Below are positions 24,871-37,129 of a stretch of 64,000 nucleotides of DNA, in pieces. Numbering within the stretch: the first letter of the stretch is position 1; the number at the start of each line of letters is the position of its first letter. The notes below the pieces were generated by a model. That model ran no database searches and had not been told where the DNA came from. It worked only from the letters and a program-made list of their open reading frames with translations. Source of the DNA: Leguminivora glycinivorella (taxonomy: Eukaryota; Arthropoda; Insecta; Lepidoptera; Tortricidae); NCBI RefSeq assembly GCF_023078275.1, contig NC_062983.1:10099001-10163000 (forward strand), read 5' to 3'. A program made the position numbers and the translations under genes.

Positions 24871-25416
24871 TAGTAAATAAGAATTGATTTGTAGATTAAT
24901 TGTGTACTTGAATCCCTCAGTACAACCAGGATTCAATTGTAGAATACTTCCTTGTATTTTGGTGGTTCACATTATCAAGGAATAAATAAAATTGTCAATC
25001 TAAAATAATGTCTTGGCTCTAATCGCATAAACCTGACCCCAGTAAACAAAGATGTCACCCAAGTTACTCTTTCCTCACAATATATATTAATAATCTCGTC
25101 GAAAATTAATTATATAACAAAAAGGCACTTGATGCTTTTATCTTATTTTCCTCAAACAATGTTGACTGAGTTTCGAAGTTTCCTTAAGTGCCAATTAATT
25201 ACATTTCAGAGTTGTAACATAAATTTTGCTCGGAATCCAGCAACGCAAAATATGGCTGCTTTTGTTGGGGTGCAATGTTAACGGAAAGTTCGAATTTTCG
25301 AGTTATGAAGTAGAAAATGTTGTCTCATGAAATGTTAAGTGAGGCGAACGGAAAGACTGCGTCATGGTAATTAGAGAAATGTTTAGCTCATACGGACATT
25401 ACTTAGCGTTTCCAGC

Positions 25417-25605
25417 ACTCAGAATCGCGGGCTCTTTCAATTCTAATAGGAGAAAAAAAGTGTCCCAAGGTTTTTTCCCATTCCGTTACCAGTTTTTCAT
25501 ACATTTTGTATGGCGGTAACGGAATGGTATGTTCGAAAAAATGCATGGAAATCTTGGGACATTTTTTTTCTCCTATCAGGATCGAAAAAGCTCTCGATTC
25601 TGAGT
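25417..25605. mobile_element. MITE family F, copy 1
   Basis: ACTCAGAATCGCGGGCTC at the left and CTCTCGATTCTGAGT at the right. Arms include GGAGAAAAAAAGTGTCCCAA / TTGGGACATTTTTTTTCTCC. The same ends occur at 35116-35292. Confidence 0.75.
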
Positions 25606-25861
25606 ATGAATCGCGTAAAAAATACCCATGTTACAAAAAAGTGGGGTGGAGAACTTTAAAAAAAAAATGGCCCAGTTCATCGGTTCATAGTTGGTCTATA
25701 TTATTTAGCCCCTTATAGACAAGGATTTCACCTACTCTATGAAGTCAAGATCAAATTGTTCTGTTCATAAGTTCATTGTGTTCAGTTTTAGATATTACTC
25801 AGCGATACTAATATCTTTAACTGTTATTCTTCTCCACTTTTACTGTTATTCTAAGCCTGCG

Positions 25862-26195
25862 CTGAAGAGCTGGTGGCCTAGCGGTAAGAACGTGCGACTT
25901 TCAATCCGGAGGTCGCGGGTTCGAACCCCGGCACGTACCAATGAGTTTTTCGGAACTTATACTGTGCGAAATATCATTTGATATTTACCAGTCACTTTTC
26001 GGTGAAGGAAAACATCGTGAGGAAACTGGACTAATTCCAATAAGGCCTAGTTACCCTTAGGGTTGAAAGATCAGATGGCAGTCGCTTTCGTAAAACTAGT
26101 GCCTACGCCTTATCTTGGCATTAGTTGTCAAAGCGGACCCCAGGCTCCCATGTGCCGTGACGAATGCCGGGATAACGCAAGGAGGGTGATGACAT
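25862..26195 (+). mobile_element. tRNA-headed SINE family 1, full copy
   Basis: The head carries an A-box-like TGGCCTAGCGGTAAGA and a B box GGGTTCGAACCCCGG, as in a tRNA. The body (CGGTGAAGGAAAACATCGTG, GGCAGTCGCTTTCGTAAA) ends GGATAACGCAAGGAGGGTGA. Copies or parts occur at 1466, 19022 (reverse) and 36130. Confidence 0.85.
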
Positions 26196-26642
26196 TTATT
26201 CTAAGCCTGATACGAATATCATTGGTATCAAAAATACTCCTTAATTAGTTTAATCCCAAAAGAAACTAAAATACATAATTCAATTCATCCCTCCCTAAAT
26301 AGCTCCAAATTCAAACAAACTCCAGAAAGATACAAAACATCGTAACAGTAAATTCGACGGATTAAAATATTACATTATCATATTTCGGCAGTGTAGCGGC
26401 CATTTTGGATTTTAATAATAAGCGGAAGTAGTTTATGGGTTCATTTGTGACTCTAGGGTTCCGGCAGTTAAATAATATGAAATATTGGTGTTGTCACCTG
26501 GCGTTGTTTAGATAAAGATCTCTCACTCCCTTAATTTAGTTGGGTTTTGATTAACTTTGCTTGAATATATTATTTTTTATGATTACGGGGTTATTACTCC
26601 TATAATGGATTCTAAGAGGATCCCTACCTACTTCGCTAAGTG

Positions 26643-26761
26643 CGTTTTCACATTATCCGATCCGAGATCGGATGTCGAAAGGAAGGGAAAAATCAAAGAT
26701 GACGGCTTGAATGTATGTGATGTAGGACACATCTGGTATCGGATCGGATAATGTGAAAATG
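26643..26761. mobile_element. Short palindromic MITE
   Basis: CGTTTTCACATTATCCGATCC at the left and GGATCGGATAATGTGAAAATG at the right form near-perfect 21-base inverted ends. Confidence 0.75.
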
Positions 26762-26876
26762 TACTAAGGCGGCATATTTTGTAATTAGTTTAGATTTTAA
26801 ATACCTTAAAGCTTCATGGAGATAATGAACTTTTAATTTGAATTATTTTAGCCAATATTAATAACATCACCCCACC

Positions 26877-27083
26877 ACCCCCTTTCTTCCCGTGGGTGTC
26901 GTAGAAGGCGACTGTGGGATATGGGTTAAGTTGTGGCGTAGGCGAGAGGCTGGCAACCTGTCACTGCAATGTCACAGTTTCGTTTTCTTTCAACCCCTTA
27001 TTTGCCAAGAGTGGCACTGAAGCTTTAGTAGTTTCATGAGCTCTGCCTACCCCTTTATGGGATACAGGCGTGATTGTATGTAT
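26877..27083 (+). repeat. Dispersed repeat B, copy 2
   Basis: Near-identical to 2340-2610. Followed at once by an (AAT)n run at about 27087-27104. Confidence 0.75.
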
Positions 27084-27086
27084 GTA

Positions 27087-27803
27087 TAATAATAATAATA
27101 ATAAGCCCCCAGGGCAGCTTGTGGCGAGCTGAATGGGAAGTGGCGTCCCTTGGGTCCCATGCCCCCGAGAGTCGATCAGATCCCTCCCTCCGGCTTGCCT
27201 TCATTGGCCGGCCGGAGTGAACACTGAGCAGGGGTCGCAGGACTCTCACCTCTGGCTTGCCTTAACCGGCCGTCCAGAGTGGGGTGCCAGAGCTATATGC
27301 TTGCAGGGTGGAAGTGAAATATGCATAAGACGCGAGTTGGCACAGTGGCTGTTTCGTACAGACTGGGTAGAAAGCGGCGCACACCTCTCCACACCCTGAG
27401 CCGCTCACGCTATGTTGTCCCCTTGTCGCTCCGTGCGAGCGGCCGTTTTCGGGGACCCATATAGTGAGTTGGCGAGTCACCACCTGCCTATTTTGTCATG
27501 TTTTGTAACATATGAGTAAGGCAGGTGCCATAGTTTTTCCAATAGCACTGGTTACGAATCCACTAGCAACTCAACATAATAGCCCGGTTTCTTTTTGTAC
27601 CTTTATCTTACAATAGTTCTACACTAATCGGGGCTTGTCCTTGGGTGCATTACTATAGTGCGGACAGGGATAATCGCTGGTTTGTGTCACATTACATTTA
27701 GATTAAACTGTTCTAAAGGGCCTCTGCGCTGTTGGCTTCGGCCCCACGTATGCCTTACAAAGGTCCGGGACCCTATGGTCCCGAGATATGTAAAGAACAA
27801 ACA
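27087..27803 (-). mobile_element. GC-rich repeat bounded by (AAT)n runs, probable LINE 3' end
   Basis: A markedly GC-rich block sits between AAT runs at about 27087-27104 and 27804-27823. It would fit a 5'-truncated LINE whose 3' tail on the minus strand is (ATT)n. No coding domain was recognised. Confidence 0.45.
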
Positions 27804-30800
27804 TAATAATAATAATAATAATATTCTTTATTGTGCACATTAAGTAATTACATACAACAAATAAGATCAAACAAGAAATTAAGCAACAACAGGCGGTCTT
27901 ATCGCTAAAAAGCGATCTCTACCAGACAACCTTCGGGTAGTAGAGATCAATATGTAACGGAGAAATATAAGGGTAGCAAAAAATAAGTGGTGTGAGAGAA
28001 AAAAAAAAACCAGCACAAGTAACTACGTAGAAATATACATACTAATATAAGTTATATAGATATACATACATACACATACATAAACATAATATTATATATA
28101 CATATAAAAAAGCAACAGAATAACATGTTTAAGAAGTTTAAGGAAGTGACAGATAGTGTAATTTCAGTTGAGCCTTAAAAATTGGGAGAGATTTGGCACG
28201 CCTTATATCAGACGGCAGAGCATTCCACAACCGAATCGCTTGAAAGGTAAAAGAGTCGTTATAGAATTTAGAAGAAGAGGAAACTTGGGCAAGTAGGTGA
28301 TTCTGGGCGCACCTTAAAGATGAAAGATATTTGAAGCGCTCCTTCAGGTAGAGCGGGGTGGAGGGGTTGAAAAGTATACCGTACAAGTGAGCGAGAATAT
28401 GAGAATTGCGTCGCAGACGTATAGGCAGCCACTTGAGCTGCGAACGATAATAAGAGACATGATCATACTTTCGCAAGCCATAAATGAACCGAATACATAC
28501 ATTCTGAAGACGTTCGAGTTTGCTAAGTTGCTCTTCAGAAAGATCAGGGTAGCTTATATCTGCATAATCTAAAATCGGGAGAAGCAAAGTATGAGCTAGA
28601 GCAATTTTGGTCGAATAAGGTAAAAGGTTACGTAGTCGCCGTAAGGATCCTATTGCAGCAAACATTTTCCTACTTACCTCTTTCATCTGAGGAATCCAAG
28701 ACAGAGTACGGTCCATTATTATACCTAAATTTTTTACTTCAGATGAATAAGGAATTAAAGTGCCGTTAAACGAAATCCTAGGTAAATCGGAAAAATTGAT
28801 CCGACAGATAAGTTTCTGACTACCAATAATGATAGCTTGCGTTTTAGATGGATTGACTATAAGACCGTAGCGGTTACTCCAATCTAAAATGTTTTCTAAA
28901 TCATTATTTGTAGTGTTAATAAGGGATGGGAGATCGTCAAGCACACCCTGTGAATAAATTTGCAAATCATCGGCATACAAGTGATAAAAAGAGGTAAGGT
29001 TGTTGGTGATAGAGTTAATAAAAATTGAAAAGAGAAGAGGAGATAGAACGCCACCTTGCGGAACGCCAGCAAGAGTGCTACACCAAGAGGAATGTGCATC
29101 TTCGATTTTGATTCTCTGCCGACGGTCAACAAGGTAACTTCTAAACCAGTTAAGAGCCGGAGTAGTTAAATTTAGAGAGTTTAACACTGAAATAAGAATA
29201 TCGAAATCGACGGTATTAAACGCGTTACTGAAATCCAACAACGTTAATACCGTCACCATCCGCTTGTCCATTCCAGATCGGATGTCATCAGTGATTTTGA
29301 TTAGTGATGTGACCGTACTATGGCCAGAACGGAAGCCGGATTGAAAAGGGTTCATGAGGCTTTCTCTATTTAAATAAGAAGTGAGTTGTTGATGAACTAA
29401 GCGCTCGAGAACTTTAGAAAGAAAGGGAAGAATAGATATGGGACGGTAGTCAGTGAAAGAAGGATTAGATTTTTTAGGTAAAGGGACAATGTAAGCTTCT
29501 TTCCACAGCATTGGAAAAATACCCGAAGAAATTGAAGAATTGAGAATGTGGGTAATGATGGGAAGAAGGAGATCAAGTAGCGGTAGGATCATATTACGGC
29601 TCACATTGTCCACACCAATAGCATTGGAAGATATCGATAGTAAATTTTTCTTGACATCACATTCGGAGAATTCTGAAAAGGAAAATTTAGAAGAAACAGA
29701 AGTAGTAACGTTAGAGAGATAGTCGAGTGTTTGAGCCTTAGCCGGCCCACTGAAGGTAGTAGAAGCAGAGAAATGCTGGTTGAGTAAGTTGAGATCAACA
29801 TCTTTATTCACAGGGGAATGCTGAGATTTTCCCACACCTAAAGTTTTAAGGAATTTCCAGGTCTTAGAGGGATCACCATTTTCGATAGAACTATGAATGT
29901 GACGTCTCTGGGCATCCCGACAAGCAGTGCTGCATCTATTGCGTAGCGAATGGTATTTTTCCTTATTTCTATCAGATGGATTAGTTCTATATCTCGATTT
30001 GGCCACATTTTTCTTAGAAATTAAGGAACGTATACTTTCGGTCAACCAAGGAGCCGGTAAATGCTTAATTTTAACAGGGCGAATTGGGGCATGTGTATCA
30101 TAAAGCTGTAATAGAAGAGAGTTAAACAAAAGAAGCTTGTCATTGACATCACTAGCCCTAAATATCATGTCCCAATCCACTCGAAGAGCATCATCGCACA
30201 ACCTCTCCACACTCATTCTACGAAAACTGCGTTGCAACAAAATTCTAGGTTTTGGTTTAGGTGGTCTAATTCTATAGGATAGTAGAAGTAGATCGTGGTA
30301 TGAAAATTCCACCGCTGAATATTGCTCGTATTTAACTACATGACTAGAAGAGGAAACAAGAGTGAGATCCAATAAAGAAGGGGAGCAATTAGGAAAGTTG
30401 TGAGTAGGCCCAGACGGGAGGATAGTTAGGTTGCAAGCTCCAGCTAAGGAATTCAATGCATTGGATCGGTAATCATTCTTAAGCAAACATGTATTAAAAT
30501 CACCCATAATGATATGATGATTGAATGAAGGCATAAGGTCTTCTAGGAGTTTCTCAAGCGAGGAAAAGTAATTTATATTCAAAGACGGAGAATAAAAAAC
30601 ACCCAGAAGAACCTTTGTATGGGATAAGGAAACATCTAGAAATAAATGTTCGGCTTCGTTTGAGCAAGGGGGCGACACACTGACAATAGAGAAAGGGATG
30701 TTAGATCGAAGATAAATTGCAACCCCACCACCGCCTCTACCAGAACGGTCATTCCGCACCAACTGAAATCCTGGTAAGGAATACGAGGTAGAAGGTAGAC

Positions 30801-31080
30801 ATGGTTTAAGCCAAGACTCAGATACAAGAATTGCGTGTATGTTATTCAGGTCAAACGTTAATAAAAGATCTTTATAATGGGCAGGAATACTCTGCGCGTT
30901 GATATGCGCAACATTAAAGTTTTTAGGCACGTCATTCAGTTGTCCGTCAAGAAAATCATGAAGTGAAGGAGAAAGACTATGAAAGCTGTCGTCGTCTTTA
31001 CCGGACGAAAAAGAAATATATTCATCACTATCACTGTCGCAAGCTAAACTACATAGTGTCATACAAATAAAATAAAATTA
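27804..31080 (-). mobile_element. Near full-length non-LTR retrotransposon (CR1/Jockey group)
   Basis: Contains the intact ORF at 28138-31062 on the minus strand and a short 3' UTR, ending in (ATT)n at 27804-27823 (AAT on the plus strand). The 5' limit upstream of 31062 is not clear; a TA run at 31115-31134 may lie outside. Confidence 0.8.
28138..31062 (-). CDS. LINE ORF2: endonuclease-reverse transcriptase, 974 aa, uninterrupted
   Basis: The product nicks target DNA and copies its own RNA by target-primed reverse transcription. An acidic N-terminus of about 45 residues (SDSDEY...SSGKDDD) precedes an exonuclease-endonuclease-phosphatase domain from about residue 50 (NVAHINAQS), with ESWLKP, GDFNT at about 187, and a later SYHDLLL. 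The reverse transcriptase begins near 525 (PLPKKSNPSFTDYRPISILP), with the catalytic YADD box at 696-699 (codons about 28966-28977) and GVPQGGVLSPLLF before it. Domain order and motifs place it in the CR1/Jockey assemblage; the exact clade needs a tree. No stop or frameshift interrupts 2.9 kb, so this copy is recent and may be active. No ORF1 was identified upstream. Confidence 0.9.
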   Translation of the reverse strand: MTLCSLACDSDSDEYISFSSGKDDDSFHSLSPSLHDFLDGQLNDVPKNFNVAHINAQSIPAHYKDLLLTFDLNNIHAILVSESWLKPCLPSTSYSLPGFQLVRNDRSGRGGGGVAIYLRSNIPFSIVSVSPPCSNEAEHLFLDVSLSHTKVLLGVFYSPSLNINYFSSLEKLLEDLMPSFNHHIIMGDFNTCLLKNDYRSNALNSLAGACNLTILPSGPTHNFPNCSPSLLDLTLVSSSSHVVKYEQYSAVEFSYHDLLLLSYRIRPPKPKPRILLQRSFRRMSVERLCDDALRVDWDMIFRASDVNDKLLLFNSLLLQLYDTHAPIRPVKIKHLPAPWLTESIRSLISKKNVAKSRYRTNPSDRNKEKYHSLRNRCSTACRDAQRRHIHSSIENGDPSKTWKFLKTLGVGKSQHSPVNKDVDLNLLNQHFSASTTFSGPAKAQTLDYLSNVTTSVSSKFSFSEFSECDVKKNLLSISSNAIGVDNVSRNMILPLLDLLLPIITHILNSSISSGIFPMLWKEAYIVPLPKKSNPSFTDYRPISILPFLSKVLERLVHQQLTSYLNRESLMNPFQSGFRSGHSTVTSLIKITDDIRSGMDKRMVTVLTLLDFSNAFNTVDFDILISVLNSLNLTTPALNWFRSYLVDRRQRIKIEDAHSSWCSTLAGVPQGGVLSPLLFSIFINSITNNLTSFYHLYADDLQIYSQGVLDDLPSLINTTNNDLENILDWSNRYGLIVNPSKTQAIIIGSQKLICRINFSDLPRISFNGTLIPYSSEVKNLGIIMDRTLSWIPQMKEVSRKMFAAIGSLRRLRNLLPYSTKIALAHTLLLPILDYADISYPDLSEEQLSKLERLQNVCIRFIYGLRKYDHVSYYRSQLKWLPIRLRRNSHILAHLYGILFNPSTPLYLKERFKYLSSLRCAQNHLLAQVSSSSKFYNDSFTFQAIRLWNALPSDIRRAKSLPIFKAQLKLHYLSLP

Positions 31081-32269
31081 TATTTTATATAATATAAAAA
31101 TAATAATAATAAAATATATATATATATATATATAGAAAATACGTCTAAATCTCATTCTACTACCCGCCAGCAGTAAAAACATTACAAGTTTACTTACAAG
31201 ATTTATAAAATCTAACCACAAAAAAAAAACGATTTAAAAAACGTTATTAAAACAGTTAAAAGTAACGAAACGTTACTATTTACACCCTGGCAACATTATC
31301 AAGTTTCAAAGAAAAGTCATCTGAGGAACGTCTGTCAGTACTGTCACTGTCAAGCAAGTCCAAACGACAAGATACCTTATTTTAACACAAAACATAGCAA
31401 AAGTAAATAATTACCATAAGTAGAAAAGTGGGTAACATATAAGAAAACAGATAATACGACTAAAACTAAAAGTCACACTGAATCGAATGAAGACAGACTT
31501 GACCAGGAACACAAAAGAATGGAAGAAAGATAAAGTACCAAGAAATATGTATGTATGTATTAATAACATTTATATTTAGGATTATTTTTATTTTAGGTTA
31601 CGAATAAAGAGCCATAAAGACTTTAAACACATTGAAAATAGTTTTCTAATAAACAACATAATTCCATTTTAAGACAAGACTTTATTAGTTTTTGCTTTTC
31701 CAGAATTAAACGCAACTGGTAACTATCAACCACTTGGATACTTTTACCCTCCATTTCATACAGTATTTCTATAAAAATACACAATTTTTTGCACTAACAA
31801 AATAGGATACGAATCTAGTTATGTTGACAAAACGCATGTATGAAGACGAAGACGGCCATTATTTGGATGTCCCTTCACACATGGCTAAGCGGTTTTCCAA
31901 ACCACGTTAAGAATGCATCTGTTAAGTACCTTATCTCTTCAAAATAAAGTATAATATTACTGGGATAGACGTGAAGATAAATTTGTTATCTCTAATCGTT
32001 AATAATGTGTTTACATGATAGCCAACAGTGGCGAATTGAGGTAATTTGGTAATGGTCTGATCTTACTATTTACTTAATATCCTATAATCTGATATATTAT
32101 CACTTTGGTGTTCTGAGATAATTAACTTGCGGCAAAGAAAGATGTACGTTTATTAATTCGTACGTAGATATAAATAGTTTAAACTCTTTTTGAAATAGAC
32201 TTTGTTTCTTTTGAGATATAATAAATAAATAAATATAAGTCTTATAGTACATTCTTACAAATATTGACT
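31063..32269. other. LINE 5' flank and AT-rich intergenic
   Basis: Includes (TA)n at 31115-31134 and (ATGT)n at about 31549. No gene supported. Confidence 0.4.
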
Positions 32270-32480
32270 GAGTCCCACGGTAAGCTCAAGAAGTCTTGTG
32301 TTGTGGGTACTCAGACAACGATATACATAATATACAAATACTTATATACATAGAAAACATCCATGTCAGGAACAAATATCTGTGCTCATCACACAAATAA
32401 ATGCCCTTACCGGGATTCGAACCCGGGACCGCGGCGTAGCAGGCAGGGTCACGACGCGCTAGGCCAGACCGGTCGTCCAT
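32270..32480 (-). mobile_element. tRNA-headed SINE family 2, reverse copy
   Basis: In reverse it holds a B box (GGGTTCGAATCCCGG) and the body AAGGGCATTTATTTGTGTGA...TGAGCTTACCGTGGGACT. Matches 36858-37085 in direct orientation. Confidence 0.8.
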
Positions 32481-32486
32481 ATACCT

Positions 32487-32832
32487 GAGTGGGGCCTGTA
32501 ACAAAGGCGAAGAATTGAACTCTAGGCTATTCTCCTTCTACTGATCAACATTTGTTCGGCGACTTTTAAAAATAACTTTTATTTTGATTTTTATCACCCT
32601 TGAAAGTTTTTTCTAAGAGGATTTGTATTGCGAATTCTGTTAAGTCTAAAGTGTGACAGACAACGTCAATGACAACAATAATGGCGTACATTGAAGCTAA
32701 TATTTATTTTGTATGAAAAATTAAAAATTTAGACTTCATAATTTTTAAAAGTCACTGAACAAATGTTGATCAGTATAAGGAGAATATTATAGCCTACAGT
32801 TCAATTCTTCGCGTTTGTTACAGGCCCCACTC
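32487..32832. mobile_element. MITE with about 80-bp inverted ends
   Basis: GAGTGGGGCCTGTAACAAA at the left pairs with TTTGTTACAGGCCCCACTC at the right. The arms continue through GAAGAATTGAACT / AGTTCAATTCTTC and GATCAACATTTGTTC / GAACAAATGTTGATC. Confidence 0.8.
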
Positions 32833-33465
32833 TGTATTATATGTGTTTATCTTGCTATATTGAATATACCTACTAAAAATAAATCAAATTGTTAAGTTTA
32901 TCTTTTAGCCGCCATATCAATGGAAAATCTCATGTTTGCACATCTTGCAAGAAGCAACTCATCTGTGATAGAAAAGTCACATATTCTTAAAAATTGTAAG
33001 AGATTCGTGATTTTCGTAACTGTAATGCTAGTTAACATAATCAGTTTCATATCCAGTCGATCGGAACGATGATTAATCAATGTGTAATGATGCAGTATTT
33101 TGTAGACAAGGTAATGTGGGCTGTCACACTAGACCGTCAGTTTTAGTGGGACGCCAACAAAATTGTATTACAGTGACTAAGCACCGACGGGTAGTAGGCT
33201 CATTCTTAGTTTTCCTTTTACGCTAATTCAAACGTTCACAAATAAGTACATGACAACACAAAAGTTATATCTAATTCACTGATTTAAACTTTCAGGATTG
33301 TTGCAAATAGGTAATTATATTTTCTCAAACATGGTATGAAATATTGATGTTATGTGCCTTATAATTGGCAGTGAAGTGTGATGTTGCAGGTGCGGTTAGG
33401 ACGATTGATAGATAATGAAATTTCATACAAACCTTGCAGGCCAAGGCTGGCAAAGTCTTCTTTTT
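32833..33465. other. Intergenic, nothing recognised
   Basis: AT-rich sequence with no supported gene. Confidence 0.4.
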
Positions 33466-33620
33466 ATGAACCCTTATGGTGCGACTCTGTCCGTCTGTCT
33501 GTCCGTCTGTCACATTGTTAAATATCTCGAGAACTACTTATGTTATCGATATGAAATTTGGAATAGTTATAAACATTGTGAACCTCTACAAGTTGGAAGA
33601 ATTTTTTTTTAATTATTTAA
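33466..33620 (+). repeat. Dispersed repeat with (CTGT)n core
   Basis: ATGAACCCTTATGGTGCGAC, then CCGTCTGTCTGTCCGTCTGTC and TGAAATTTGGAATAGTTATA. This architecture resembles other lepidopteran repeats with a CTGT run. Confidence 0.5.
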
Positions 33621-35115
33621 TTTCCAAACACAGATAATTGTGACATAACATCCAGGTATTTAGCCAATTAAAAAAAAACTATAAGGGGCTTTATAGACGC
33701 AACTGGTACGGGCCCTAGACAATATTTGATTTTGGGTGCGTTTTCATACAAAAAAAAATTTTTCGTTTTATTTTTTATTTTTTTTTGTCTATATATCTTC
33801 GGCCGGCAACCCCATTTGTCCCGGCCTCTGTAGTAATGTACTATTAAATCGGGACTTAATTTCGCGTATGACTACATGACTAGCCTCTAACGTTTCAGGG
33901 AAGGCATTGTCCCCGTGGTCTCGGAGTTCGGTGGTGGTGGTTCAATCCAGTATTCTCCAGACCATGGGGACAAAGCCGTTCCTGTCATTGTCATTTGTTA
34001 GGTTGCACAGTACACTCACTACGTCATTCGACAATTTTACGTGAGTGACCCGATTTTAACATGTTTGATGTCAGTGTCTCACGATAGTTTTGTTATTAGA
34101 ATAAGTATCCTGAACGTCACTTGTTTTGTCATACTATTACTTTATTTCCACAATATGATTATAATCAATTAAAGAGTGAGGAAACTTAAATTGACTTTCG
34201 AATTAAAATTATAATACCTATCTAATTCAGCTTGTGTAACCTGATAAATTTTCTGTTATTTTCAGATTTTTTTTTACTTTTATTAAGTTTATGTGCAACT
34301 ACTTTTTATTTTCTATATTTAGGCACTTCAAGAAACTCAGCCAAAATCTATCGATTTATAACTTTTTAAGTATTGACAAATAAAATACAACACATTATTT
34401 ATGTAAATTTTGCGTTTAGTAGACTCTGGAATCACCCAAAACGTCACACTTTTTGTAAGGGCGCGCACACTAACGTATTGGCTTATCCATCATCTCTGAG
34501 TGATATATGCCTTTGTTTTAGTTGATTACCCATGTGGACACGCCCTTAGCTGAATAATGAGTGTTAATTAATTTGTGACTAGATATAATTGATGTTTGTT
34601 GGGGCTTTCACTTTGTAGGCTTTAAACATGACAAAGCTTTTTGAAGCCTAAATGAAATAATTATATATGCTACAATATTATATTTAAGTATTGAGCTTTG
34701 AGACGACCCTTTTTTTATAAAGATAGTATAAATAAAATAACACAAGACAAAAGGGTCTTATAAACAAGGCAAAATTACGTTTCCTTCAGCATCAAAGCTG
34801 AATAAACCCTAGCCTAAAAAGACAAAGTGGTTATTATTTTGACAAATCACAAAGTATCAGCCATTTTTAATTTTGGATCATATAGGGTCGCAGCGCGCAT
34901 CAATATTGCAGATCTCGCAAAACGTCTGTTTGCCGTAAATAGTGACCGAAGAGATGGTCACCTCTTTGCATAAGCAGCATAGCGTTAAAGGGAGGAAACA
35001 CCTACCACCAATATCTTTGCTACAATATGTTCATCTTTATTGTCTGACAATTATGTTATTTCGATTGAGTACTACTAAATGGGCATTTTCGCGAGAACTA
35101 TCACATGTTTTTCCT
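33621..35115. other. Intergenic, nothing recognised
   Basis: AT-rich sequence with no supported gene. Confidence 0.35.
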
Positions 35116-35292
35116 ATTCAGAATCACGAGCACTTTCAATCTAGGACAAAAAAAAATCGTCCCAAAATTTTCCATTATTTTGCATACTTTCCACTTTGTA
35201 CCTAACGACCGCTGTACAAAGTGTTTGAAAAATGGTATAGTAACGAAGTGGAAAAAATAAATTTAGTATCGAAAGGGCTCGTGATTCTGAGT
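35116..35292. mobile_element. MITE family F, copy 2
   Basis: ATTCAGAATCACGAGCACTT at the left and GGGCTCGTGATTCTGAGT at the right; same termini as 25417-25605. Confidence 0.7.
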
Positions 35293-36129
35293 AAGGAAAA
35301 ACATTAAACTATGACTATTTTTAGAAAAAAAAGTTTTTGAATCTTTTCTTTTAGAACTTAGATAACTTACATAATATCTTACTTAATTTACTTAAATTTA
35401 TTCTCTTTCTGTAGCAATTCGCGCCAGTAATTGTAACTCGGTTGTAATTTGATTTCCTACGGGGCAGGCATTGCCTAGTGTAGGAATCAAGCCAACTATT
35501 GCTAAGGCACAAAAGGTATTCTTTTCAAATTCACTGTGTATAGTTCTTTAATTTAATGTTATGTGTATGTATATGAATTTGTATAGTTATGTTTTTTTTT
35601 TCGCGAAAATGCCCAAATCCAAAAACCGTTTTTATATTTTAGGTGGATTAGAAGGTTGAGAGTTAATCATAAAACGAATTTAAGTATCTACTGCACAACA
35701 GAGAACCAAAAACGAATTTAACGAGTCTGTACCTGCATAAAAATGTGACTATCTAATCCAGACAAAAATCTAAACTTTCCATATTACTCAAGAATTCAAC
35801 AAGGTACATTTTTATTTAAACTTGGTAATCTCCTGTCTCATTGTCAACTGGCAGCTCCTTAAACGTGCCGGGGCCGAGACCTCCAGTTTTTTAAAGAAAC
35901 CGACGCTTTAAGGAGCTCATGGACCTCAAGGGACAAAAACATCGAAAACTTTAGTCGTTTAACAGGCAATTTCAAGAAATTAAAAAGCCATCCGCTATCT
36001 TCGGACAGATTTTTATCCGTTTCAGCCTGAAAGGGGGTGACAATCTCGTTATAAAGTTTGTTGTGTACAGTATTTTAAGGTGCGCGAAAGAGACATTATA
36101 TGTATGTATGTTCTTAGCTTAATACTGAA

Positions 36130-36620
36130 CGGGTTCAAACCCAGGCTCGTACCAATTATTTTTTTCGGAACTTATGTGCGAAATTAGACTTATATTGACC
36201 GGGATATAGACCGTGATTACCTTCCGTTCCTTCCTTCGTTTCTTCGTTATTTTTTCTTATTTGTGGTTTTCCGTGATCATGATGCATGCAAATGCGTCGA
36301 AATATCTATCGGGAGCTCGACAAAAATCAAAAAGGTAATCACGGTCTATATCCCGGTCAATATAAGTCTAATGAAAATAACCGTGAATCATTCAAAACTC
36401 TTATGTGCCAAATGTCTTTGGTATTTGCCAGTGTCTTTTCGATGAAGGAAAACATCGTGAGGAAACCGAACTAATCCCAATAAACCCTTCGGGTTGGAAG
36501 GTCAGATGGCAGTCGCTTTCCGTAAAAACTAGTGTCTACGTCAAATCTTGGGATTAGTTGTCAAAGTGGACCCCAGGCTCCCATGAGCCTTGGAAATGCC
36601 GGCATAACGCAAAGAGGATG
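36130..36620 (+). mobile_element. SINE family 1 copy, split by a MITE
   Basis: GGGTTCAAACCCAGGCTCGTACC (B-box region) begins the left part and GATGAAGGAAAACATCGTGA...GGCATAACGCAAAGAG ends the right part. The body is interrupted at 36183-36372. Confidence 0.75.
36183..36372. mobile_element. MITE with about 41-bp perfect inverted ends, inserted in a SINE
   Basis: ATTAGACTTATATTGACCGG at the left is the exact reverse complement of CCGGTCAATATAAGTCTAAT at the right. The identity extends through the next 20 bases of each arm. The core holds GTTCCTTCCTTCGTTTCTTC. Confidence 0.88.
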
Positions 36621-36857
36621 ATGATGACGACTTACCTACAGAAATATTAATTTAGGAAACAATGTTTTAAAATCGGTGGCGCATGACAAGATTTTCAAGT
36701 AGTGGGGGTTACTGCACGACTTTAAACCTATAACTAAGTAATGTAAGTATTAATAATGAGTTTTTTGAAGCGTATGCATGAAATCATTTGATATTTATGT
36801 GAAAATGTGTCGTTTTTCTGTGAAAACAAATATAACATTCATATTTGTATGGATTTA

Positions 36858-37085
36858 GGTTAGCGCGTAGTGACCCTGCCTGCTAAGACACATTAATGGG
36901 TTCGAATCCCGGTAAGGGCATTTATTTGTGTGATGAGCACAGATATTTGTTCCTGAGTCATGGATGTTTTCTACGTAGGTATATATCTGTATATAACGAG
37001 TATATATGTCGTTGTCTGAGTACCCGCAACACAAGCCTTCTTGAGCTTACCGTGGGACTCGGTCAATCTGTGTAATAATTAATGT
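36858..37085 (+). mobile_element. tRNA-headed SINE family 2, direct copy
   Basis: TAGCGCGTAGTGACCCTGCC then GGGTTCGAATCCCGGTAAGG, ending TGAGCTTACCGTGGGACTCGG. Full partner of 32270-32480. Confidence 0.8.
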
Positions 37086-37129
37086 CTTAAAATATTTATT
37101 TATTTATTTTAGTTCTTAACTACAGTTTA

